Of a stretch of 64,000 nucleotides of DNA, positions 48,819 to 58,900 are shown piece by piece (the first letter of the stretch is position 1; each line of letters starts with the position of its first letter). Under the pieces are notes generated by a model. That model was not told where the DNA came from, did no database searches, and worked only from the letters and a program-made list of their open reading frames with translations. Location of the stretch: the NCBI GenBank assembly GCA_026874595.1, contig CM049311.1:22810676-22874675 (forward strand). The letters are read 5' to 3'. The stretch comes from Sipunculus nudus (Eukaryota > Annelida > Sipuncula > Golfingiida > Sipunculidae). The position numbers and the translations under genes were made by a program.

Positions 48819-48894
48819 GAGGCTAAACCAAGGCATTAAGAAGGACCCTTCGACCGAAACGGACATGCATGATGTGAAGAGAAAACACGTTACA
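48819..48894 (+). pseudogene. Decayed copy of receptor exon 9
   Basis: RLNQGIKKDPSTETDMHDVK followed by RKHVT aligns with RLKRFCRTNSTKAKGTHPVK and NKQVS. The acceptor AAAG of gene B is TATG here and the donor GTGAGT is GTTTAT, so neither splice site is usable. Confidence 0.6.
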
Positions 48895-49197
48895 GGTTTA
48901 TATACATTATTTATGATATGTTCTTAATTTTAAAAAGTGACCTTACAGAGGACGCACGTGAGTTAAAATACATAAATCATGTCACATCTTTCTTTCCCCT
49001 TAGTATGGATTTCCCTAACTTTTTCAGTAAACTACGAGTAATTTATACCCAGTCAGATCCCCATACCTGGTTGATTCAACCTTTTCTTGGTCCAGAATAT
49101 ATGATCTGGGTAACGTATGATTTCACAAAGACGACCATCCTCTAATTACGAAAACTTCGGTCAATCTCCAAGGTGGTCGCAATTTCGGGCGTACTCT

Positions 49198-49198
49198 G

Positions 49199-49239
<41 letters not shown>

Positions 49240-49280
49240 GCGTGTGCGTTTGTTTGCATGTGTGCGATTGTGTGTGTGTT
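49198..49280. repeat. (TA)n then (TG)n compound microsatellite
   Basis: TA run to about 49223, then TG-rich sequence. Confidence 0.9.
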
Positions 49281-49717
49281 CTATAGTGATCGCCTTGACC
49301 GTCTGTCAATGACAATTTCTTTCGCGCACAGTATTTCATACTAATACCTTTCACTTTTCTCAAATATACAGGAATAAACGGTGGCTGTAAGAGCTTAATT
49401 TCCGTCAAATAACAGGCTAGCCCCAAAAAAAACAATATGTCGGTCAGAGCATAATCGGTGATTTTCATTTGCACGCAATATTACGAAGAATATACATTTA
49501 TCCTTTCCCAGATACACAGGGATGACTGGTTTACAAAGCCTCCAGTCCTGTAGAATAACTGACCTGCTAAAAATCTAATTTTACCATCATAGCATATTTA
49601 TGTGATACCATACCATGATTTCATTTATTCTTTATATAATATTTTCCTGTTAAATTAAAATATTTTTTATGGATATTACAAAAAGTAGATATATAATAAG
49701 GTGAATCTTTTTGCAAG

Positions 49718-49902
49718 GGAGCCAAGATGAAAACATCAAAGCCGACGTGCCAGGTATAAATGGAGAATACGAAACTGTAGGACTCTCTCCTGTCGAGAGT
49801 CACTCATATGTCAACGTGGAGGGAAACAAGTACGAAACACTGGACAAACAGCAGATCACGCACCCTTCGCCTAAGACGTACGCAAAGTTAGGGCGTCTGT
49901 AA
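49718..49902 (+). pseudogene. Open copy of receptor tail exon E10 beside dead exons 7-9
   Basis: Acceptor TTTTTGCAAG ends at 49717. The frame is open: SQDENIKADVPGINGEYETV, HSYVNVEGNKYETLDKQQ and KTYAKLGRL, to TAA at 49900-49902. Donor GTAAGT begins at 49899 and overlaps the stop, giving the same phase 2 as gene B. All tyrosine motifs are kept. Its upstream exons 7-9 are broken, so as a gene this is a pseudogene unless it serves as an alternative exon of another transcript. Confidence 0.65.
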
Positions 49903-51085
49903 GTCTAAATATATGATAAACCAGGATCATACATATATACAATACATATGTAATACTATATTATTTTATATATTTCAATATATTTACGAAACGAACTTTA
50001 TTATAGCAAAATTTTTATACTACTCAGATTATGAATATGTGTATAGTAATATCAGGATTATCAGAACTTATGTAATTCAAGGTTTTAGGTGTTCGTGTAT
50101 CAGTTTGATTGTTTTGACATATAACCACTCATCAGCTATACCACGGTATTATGATGTAAGGTAGTTCAAGAGATAATAAAATCATAACGAGTCGAAAAAT
50201 TTAATCGTGTTTATCTATTGTAGGTGTTACCAACCCGGCATTTTTATACTATATTAAAAATATGATAATTTTACAATAAAAATAAAATGTGTATATGCAG
50301 ATAAATACCCCGTTGTTTTACTTCTAACTTTTCCATATTATCATGCAGCCACATATTAAATAAATGTGTGAAGGACATGCACTAAAGAAAAAAGGCGTGC
50401 TACGGTAGCAAATCAGCAACAGCACATAATATCGAAACCCTATAAGGACCCTAAAGATTATCTGTTATTGAACAATCAACATTGAACTGTCTGGTTTCAG
50501 GAAAAACGGAATACTTGAGATAAGACAGGCCGAATTTTTTTTCGGTGGCCCGTATGTAAATATGTGTTAGCAAATATAAATTAATGCAATACAAATAAAT
50601 CACGTTTTAGTTATATTTGTTTGGCAGGGTATTGCTGAATGTTTGTGTGGATCATAAATATCATGCCACATCTATGAATAACCTGTATCCGGACGGCATC
50701 AGTACCAAGTGTAATGACAGGTTAAATGTTTATATATACACAAATTTGCATGAATCAGACGATACATTCATGTACTTTAGGGAGAATTGTATAGGTTTTG
50801 TGTGTGGCCACGTATTGGTAAATCTATATTCTAACCGTAAATGTGTTCCTTGTGCATCAGTGCACATCTATAGTCTGTGGCAAGTATGATTGGACAAGAT
50901 CTGAACTGATTAAAAATCGAATTTTGTATAAACTTTGTGTATTCTTCGTATTGTTTACTGACTTGATAAATTATAAAAATTTCTCATCGTGTGCCCTTCC
51001 TGTTCAAAACTGTATATACTTAACGTGGAAAGTTTTGATAAGGTCTGTAAACTATGTTTAATGGAATTTGCGCTTTGCTCGGTCG

Positions 51086-51089
<4 letters not shown>
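49903..51089. other. No gene seen
   Basis: AT-rich intergenic sequence; short frames only. Confidence 0.4.

Positions 51090-51136
<47 letters not shown>
51090..51136. repeat. (TA)n microsatellite at the left edge of duplication X2
   Basis: Unbroken TA run followed by TG-rich sequence. Confidence 0.95.
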
Positions 51137-51138
<2 letters not shown>

Positions 51139-51951
51139 GTGTGTGTATGTGTGTGTAATATACTTCAGCTAACATCATAAATGAGAGACTGACATGATAC
51201 ATCCACATGATTATATACAGTGTTTCCTCAAGGAGTTTTTTTTATTGTTTTATATATGTCATTTTACATTAGGACTTTATATCCACAATCATATTGCGCT
51301 GTAATATAAATGCTTTACATCACATTACACCATATTCAGTTTTCTGAATATAAATATATTTATATACAATACTACAGGTCAGATCATACTTGACTATCAA
51401 AGTGATAGACAACATAATTTTCACTTCCGTTCTTATTTATATTTAGAATGGCAATAACACATGAATCCTGTATACTGTAATTAAACCGATAAGGCGAGCA
51501 ACACCTCTTTTAAGCAAGTATTTCTATATATATAATCCATGTGTCAACCTCGTAAATTCTTTCTCATTATTTATATCTTTCTATTTTTCACCATATTATT
51601 GGTAAGTGTTTGACCATCGATCCTGGCTAGCCCTAACCCAATTTAATACAACTTGCCTAGAAGCACAGCTAAAAGAGCGGACTTAAAGGGACCGAGTTAA
51701 AGTCCTGTAAAATATCGTCTCGTCTTGCCTGCTCAGCGTATGATAAACAGCCAAATTGAAGGACCATTCAATTTGTTTACAGCCAACAGTTTTTGTTCCT
51801 AACCAGAGCTGAAATGAACGAATATCATGGAGTTCTGCTTAATGGAGACAATGGTCCCTGTATGCGTCAATATCAGCTACTGAAATGACGAACAGGACCA
51901 ATGCCGGAGTGAACCGGTACACTTCTCAAAACACGAGCCTGAATTTGTTAT

Positions 51952-52661
51952 GTAGGTCTATTCTGCTGACTAAAAGTCACCTGAGCCATCGCGATTACTC
52001 AACGTTCGTCCAAGGCACAAATCGTTACCGCTGGACCTGGAATTACAACTTAACATCCATAGTGTTCTATAAAAATCTCCTTACACCGTTTGTTCACTGC
52101 GCCATGTATTCTCTGAGTTATTGAGCCTTTCTGTGCACCTGGTATAAAAAAAATGATATTAAGCCACCGTTCTGCGAGCTATAGGAAAGTCAGATGAGCT
52201 CAAACTGTATTCGTCAGGCCTAGAATGATCTACCACAACATCCAGTGGGATCAGGTTCAAATTAAAAAAAAAAACTGGAAACTAAGTGTGAATGACTTAT
52301 ATTCAGCAAGCGACTGGTCCAAAACATGATTTTGAAGACCCAGACAGTCCAACAGAGCACAAATTGTATCCGTTAGACCCAAAAAGTTTTAACTGAACAT
52401 CCAGGGAGATTCTATATAAGCTGTAATTAGGTCATGGGTACCCATATTCTGCGAGCTACTTGCCGAACACATTTTTCTGAACACCCAGAGAGTAAGACGG
52501 AGCACATATTGCAACCATGTGGCCTTAATTCTAATGTGACACCCAGGGAGATGTTCTTTGAAACCTTGAATAAGGTCGCTGTTACTAAGATCAATAAGTA
52601 ATACATGCGTAACCTGTATGTAAATTTCAGCTAAGCATCATGGCCCATGGGTCACTTGTTT
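51952..52661 (+). mobile_element. Dispersed repeat RS, copy 3 (about 0.7 kb)
   Basis: It begins TTCTGCTGACTAAAAGTCAC with CTGAGCCATCG and ends CATGGCCCATGGGTCACTTG then TT. It holds two or three of the internal units (for example GAGCACAAATTGTATCCGTT) found in copy 2. It occupies the same place in the duplicated block as copy 2, so the insertion predates the duplication. Confidence 0.6.
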
Positions 52662-53544
52662 TTAATATAGTTTGATGTCGAGGATTTATTCCTAGTTAAA
52701 TCACAATTGAACACAATTGAGCAGATTCGTACTTGTATTTTTTTATACTAGACAATAGGCATTCCACGGGATGGGGGTCTATTGAATGCTAATTCCTATG
52801 CTGAAATGAAGGAATGAGACATAGGCCTAAAATATTGTAATTAACTTGAAACCATACCTTGCAAAATATTTATGTAATTCAATAAAATCAACATATGAGT
52901 AAAAAGACTATTTTTACAACATCTAAACCCCATTCATAAATGTCAAGTTTAATGGTCACATTCTACACTAGACATAAACACTCCTGATAGGTTAAGTGCT
53001 ATAAATATCCATAAAAATGTTATTGTCAAAGTGAGGCTGCCAACCCACATAAAACGCCTTGTCACTTGGTTTTTGTCACTTGGTTTTTGTTATTAACATC
53101 TCATATTACAACTTTGCTCCCTTATCAGCTTTAGGGTAAAAAAAATATCATGTTTTTGTGTAAGAAAAAAAATGGCCGAATTCCAATGGCTACCTACTGC
53201 TGGAGCGGAGTATACTTTAATTAAATCGGCTCCACCACCACAGTCAACCAGTTTTTCGCAAGTATGCTTTTTGGCAAATCAAGGAACGCCAAAAATTGTT
53301 TATTGAAATATTTAATAATTAACTATTTTGGAAATAATAGCCTACCTTATGTTATTTTCCTGAAAACCATTCAAATATATTTTATGAGAAACAAGTCAAT
53401 TCTGTAGCGACATCTTACCACCAATCTATGAAATTAGCAAGGCAGGGTACGGTGATAAAAGACGTTACGCACAAAATAGGTACCCATATTATCAAGAGCT
53501 TTACATAACTACAGCTATCATTTCGATAATTACATACGCCACGC

Positions 53545-55490
53545 TAAGCGGCGGAGGTTATGATTTGGCAGCGTATGTTTGTCTGTTTATCTGTTTATCT
53601 GTTCGTCTGTTAGGACGATAACACAAGACGTCCTCAACGGAGTTTGATGAAATTTTCAGGATAGCTCGGCAATGATACAAGGAACAATTGATTGAATAAG
53701 GGGGGATCCATGCTTTAATAATCCGGCAATGCTCTCACGTGTTTTATCGGGGTCCATTGTGCACATATCTGTTTACACATAAAAAGTAGCAGGTGATCAT
53801 ATGGCCATATTTGAAGTGCTAGTCGTAACGTCAAAGAGGACAATTGACCTATTCATGAACTCTATATGACCTTTACTGCATATTCATTCAATGAATAATC
53901 ATCAGCATTGAACTAACGAGCAACCAATCAGGTGACCTTAAACATTGTAAAGTGTCAATCATCTGACAAAAAAAAAACAAAATTTTACATAATTTGACAG
54001 AGCTCTGTCAAACAGAACACGGGTAGTCTGTACCAGTAGGCAGTACCCAGGTCGGCATGTTTCCTGGATATTTTTTATACAAATGAGACAGTATAAAAAA
54101 ATTTTAGGCCATATAGGCTTCAGGAGCCATTCCTCTGACTACCAAGTAAATAATAATGTCTTTCCTGGCATGTAATTCGTAATAGACAAATAATCCATAA
54201 TATTGCAAAACAGTTCACAATGACTGCGCTATGAGGACAATGATACCAGTTGATGACGTCAGTCAATACGAAGTCATGCGGCATCGACCTTTGTGACGTC
54301 ATTATTATATTATAAGCAGCTCTCGCTACCATGGGCATGGAAGACCTTCTGTGTAGGAGCATTTTAGGGGCTCATTGTAATAAGTAGGTTAAAAGGGCGG
54401 AGCATTTGGGCTCCGATGGATAGATTAATTACATCACTCCACGTGAACGTGCCATTTAACTGAAAGGTGTCAGTAAATCAACATATAGCATGAGGGCCAC
54501 AATTTGTGTTCGTTGTTTTATTTGTCCTTGGTCATGGTGTAATAAGAGAGTTAAAAAACCCCCACCCACACAGGAGATGGGCCCAAACATCCAACTTTAG
54601 CAAGCCCGAGATATGTCTGTTGGAGTACGCTGTTAACCGTATACTTAGAAATTCCCCTATTCAACATCACCTTCTGGTTGACGAGTGGCACCTTGAAAAC
54701 GTACATAGCAATAAAATCATTATATTTTCTTGCTAAGTATATACATTTATTATCATATTCATTAAAATGGTTTTTCAACATCATCTGAAAATTAAAATAA
54801 TCAATAAATGTGATCACATCTTGTTGTGTAACGATACAGAAAGATGTATAAACGCAGCTTTTGACAATGTTCGTGACATTTGATACAGCCAGGCATAAAA
54901 CATACTTTATAGGCCATATATAAAAATAAGTGAACGGACATTTCATAATTTTAGTAAAACTACCTAAATTTTAATATTTTAATATTCGCGGATAAGTCTT
55001 CATTTCTCATACGTTTAAATGATGCACCACAGTATGTCTGGTTATTTCATGAAAAATGGACTTCCATATGTGTTATGAATAAACGTTAGGCCAACATAAC
55101 ATTTCTCCCCTTATTAATACCCTCCTCACGTGTAGACGTAGCATGGACTATCAGATGTTTAAAATTATGCAAAACATTGTTTCGTTCAGGCTATCACAGC
55201 TTCGACAGTACTTCGAGGGAAATTTCTTCAGTAGTAACGTGTAAGATTCCTTATGTAAAGAATGCGTGTTCAGAGATTTCATATAACCCACACGGCGGCA
55301 TGCATTTTTTCTATGTGTTGCCCTTGGATACCATCCCTTTTTTTATAATCCGCTACATGTAGCGATTTTTTAGCCGGATACGCATTTCGATTGCCGATCG
55401 TGCATTAGGCATCTCACCTTCTTTATTTTTCAATACGTGTACCGATTGTAAACGCATCCCGCATTAACACCAGAACATACACTAATCTAA
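53545..55490. mobile_element. Insertion in duplication X2, with dispersed-repeat start
   Basis: Sequence absent from X1. It opens ATACGCCACGCTAAGCGGCG then GAGGTTATG and TGTCTGTTTATCTGTTTATC, a style of repeat widespread in marine invertebrates (gene-poor, TGTT-rich after a CGGCGGAGG start). The far end does not repeat this start in inverted form. A 131-codon frame on the minus strand (54551-54946) has no recognisable domain and is not called. Confidence 0.4.
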
Positions 55491-55754
55491 TAAGAAAATG
55501 ATTAGATTCTGATTAGATAAGTCTAACATTCATTAGACTTTTAAGCATGTATTGGATGTACACTTATTTAAAGATTATATCGTAGACTCACAACACATTA
55601 CCAAAACATACTCAAAGGGTACATATTGTAAACACGCTGTATAAAAAAGCATAAAATACAGGAAAGTGAATACTGCAAGGCATACCTGGAAACATATACA
55701 TCTACACGCATGTACTTTTATCATGTGATACAAAACATACACTCAGTTCATTCA

Positions 55755-55870
55755 GGTGGAGCGGCGTTCTGGTCATTATATCTTATATAGTGACACGCGG
55801 TATATAGTGTGCGATTACAACCAGGAAGAATCGTGGGTTTACATCTTCACCTATGTCATGATATTCAAAC
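55755..55870 (+). promoter_or_regulatory. Gene D promoter/5' UTR block with TATATAG
   Basis: CAGGTGGAGCGGCGTTCTGG, GTGACACGCGG, TATATAG at 55801-55807 and ACAACCAGGAAGAAT match the block before gene B and locus C. TATATAG lies about 70 bases before the ATG at 55871. Confidence 0.5.
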
Positions 55871-55934
55871 ATGTCTTCAAACAGAAATCTGGACACCTTA
55901 CTCTGTGTGATAGTTCAGCTGCTGTTTTTAACGG
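55871..55934 (+). CDS. Gene D exon 1: signal peptide
   Basis: ATG, then MSSNRNLDTLLCVIVQLL and FLT, a short polar start followed by a hydrophobic core, then donor GTAAGT at 55935. Phase 1 out, which fits the FTP exon at 61600 (phase 1 in). The Harbinger element at 57.03-60.18 kb would lie in intron 1. Confidence 0.65.
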
Positions 55935-58900
55935 GTAAGTAAACACACGTTGAGTGAGTAAAAGGTTTTATTACATCTAACAACCTACAAAGCAAGTCAA
56001 GCTTATAGCACTACGCCAGGGTAACACAATGATGTATTTACTTCCTAAATAGGTAATCATAGCAATTTTTTTCATTGTCTCTACGCTGATAGCAGGGTAT
56101 TAATTAAATAGTGTTCTAATACATATGCGCTGATATCTGATATCCATCTTTAAAATATTATATTAAATGATACCTTTTATTTTATACACTCCTAACGTCA
56201 CCGTAGTTAGCCACTGGGTATATCTCTCCATGAATATATAATATCAGTTACTGTATTGAGCATTGACTTTATATATGCTCTCGATTATGAAAGAAGGTGT
56301 TCAATAATCTTTAATTTCGCCCAAACTGCAACAATCGATACACACAAAGAATAAATCTCAATATACTCTGAGCTACTATCTGCTTTTCCTTGTTTACAAG
56401 ATTATCCTTCTAAAACTATATTTCGCTTTAAATTATGCCATGACAGTGGTGTTGCCATTTCTTATTTAAATTACTAAGTTTTCTGCAATTAAAGTGAAAC
56501 TGCTTGGTCATTTTATGCATAAGATGTCATAGCTTCTTTTTTGTTCTATTTTGCAGGTCTATATCGTAATTTCAGCAGTAATAAAATATATATATTATAT
56601 AATATTTATTTTATGTTTGTCTTATATAACACAAGACGCCCTTGAAGTCATTTAGGCATGTCTTAATTTGCCTGCCATAATCACCAGTATACTTTAAAAA
56701 GTATACGCCTTGATTTGTTATGTTGCATATAAATTTAGATCCGCTATCACATGAACCATACAGTTAGACTGACTAGGATTAAAATTATAATATAAACTAT
56801 ACTACATAAGTCCAATCCTGTGTAATAATACGTGAAAATATATAAATACAATAATTATAACAAGAGCTTTAGTGAATATAAAAGTCCTTGCTTCACTTAA
56901 AACACTTCAATGACAAAGCCCTGCAATAAAAACAGCCGATGATAGCAAGTTTACTCGCGTATGCTTGAACTGCAATCAGCTGAACCTTTCATCTCAGGTC
57001 TATACGCCCAGCATTCATCATGCTAAATGCCCCTTTCACACATTGACGTTTCATCGCACGTCTGGCCGCGTTTCGCCACGTTCTCGGAGAACGTGCGTGG
57101 TGGCGGAGGTTGGAAATGGTCGCCGCCGACGTAAGCTCATTGTTGGTCCATTGTACGTTGTCATTACGTCCAGTACGTTCGACTTACGACTGGATCGCTA
57201 ACATAAAGGTGCGCTTTTAGTGCGTCCACAACGCCCCCTGTACGATATTCTTTCGTTTTTTAATACGCTTACTGCGATCATGTTACGCTGTATCACGTCA
57301 ATCTTACGAATGATTTACGTGTGTACTACGTGTTTCGCGATCGTAGGACGCTCAATACGTTTTTTGTGCGTCATTTGTTCGACCCGAGTAGCGGGTATAT
57401 ATAAACCCAGGGTGTTTTGAGTAGCTTTCATTTTCATTCTGACTTAAGGTTTTGGCAATATATGTGACAATATAAGACACAGGTTTGTGGCAATATATGT
57501 AGCCATTCTGGCTGATTCGATTGCTGCAGAAGACCTCACCTGGGCTGTTTTAGCGGAGGAGATTAAGGACGACGGTAAACGGCGGGAGTGGTGGGTAAGG
57601 CCTTGGCTGCAAACCGAGTACGAGCAGCTGATAATTGAGTTGGAGATGGCTGACCACGCCAGCTTCAAGTATTTTCTTCGTCTCGAGCTGCAAATGTTCA
57701 TGAACTGTAGGAAAGAGTTGGCCCTCGCATCCAACGTCAAGACACTTTCTGGAGGAAAGCAGTGCCTCAAAGCTTGAAGCTAGCCTGCACCGTCAGGTTC
57801 TTGGCTACTGGCTCCACATACAAGTCTCTGATGTACAACTTCCGAGTTTCGCTCAACACCCTTGCACTGTTCACACCGGAGGTGTGTGTAGCAATTATTT
57901 CGGAATATGCTGATGAAGTCATTTCCATACCTACCACCATCCAGGGTTGTCTAGATATTTCTGAACTTTTCTCCAGAAGATGGAATTTTCACCACTGCCT
58001 TGGAACTATAGACGGCAAACTCATCGCAATCTGGTGACCTTCGAGAGGCGGATCAACATATTACAAATATAAGGGTGTCAATTCCATTGTTTTGATTGCC
58101 CTTGTTGATGCGGACTACTGATTCATTTGCGGGAATGCCGGTGCTAATGGATCATGTTCGGACAGTCAGATATTCGGGACCTGCGAACTCAAGATTTAAA
58201 TAGAGGATGGTACTATTGTTTTCCCTCAACCGACACCACTGCCAGGAGATAACGAGGATCTAACCTATTTTATTATCGGAGATGATGCTTTCCCCCTGAG
58301 GACCTGGCTTATGAAGCCCTACAGTCGACGAAATCTCACAAATGGAGAGCGGATACAGGCTTACTAGAGCCCGGAGAGTGGTTGAGAACGCCTTTGGACT
58401 ATTTGTGCAGCGATTTGTGTTTGTTGACTATACTGAAACTGTCTCCAAAGAAATTTTAAAATGTAACTATGGCTTGTGTTTGCCTGCAAAATATTATGCG
58501 GAGACGCTATCCCGCTATGCAAAAGGCTTTCTTAGGCATCCAGGACTTACACAGTGGATACCTGGTTCCTGGCATCAGGGACAAACCTTAAATTTGAACT
58601 TTCAACCAGGTCGTGGCAACAGAGCAACAAACGTAGCAAAACATGCGAGGGATTTATTATTTATGTCATTCCAGCTGGACGACTTCGGGATGGACGATGG
58701 TTTAGGTAAGTATGAGGTTTTGGTTTTAGATTTTAGGGTAAGGTTTTAGGGTTAGGGTTAGGGTTAAGATTAGCGTTATGTATCAAACTATCACTGTATC
58801 AATTACACCCACTTCTAACTCCTTAATACAAATTAAGTTATATTGTCGTCTATTCAGAATGCCGTCCATCCCGAAGTCGTCCAACTGGAATGTAACCTAT

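Larger units (their letters stand above)
51400..55940 (+). repeat. Segmental duplication X, copy 2 (gene D upstream block)
   Basis: Counterpart of 38.0-41.93 kb, ending in the gene D promoter and signal exon. Collinearity is broken at about 53545, just after CAGCTATCATTTCGATAATT, and resumes at about 55490, so roughly 1.9 kb is present here only. Confidence 0.65.

Noticed and set aside
54551-54946. 131-codon minus-strand frame
   Set aside because: No recognisable domain, no splice context, and it lies in an insertion absent from the paralogous block.
58747-58771. Telomere or ancient fusion site from TTAGGG units
   Set aside because: Only three to four units, inside a transposon; too short to mean more.
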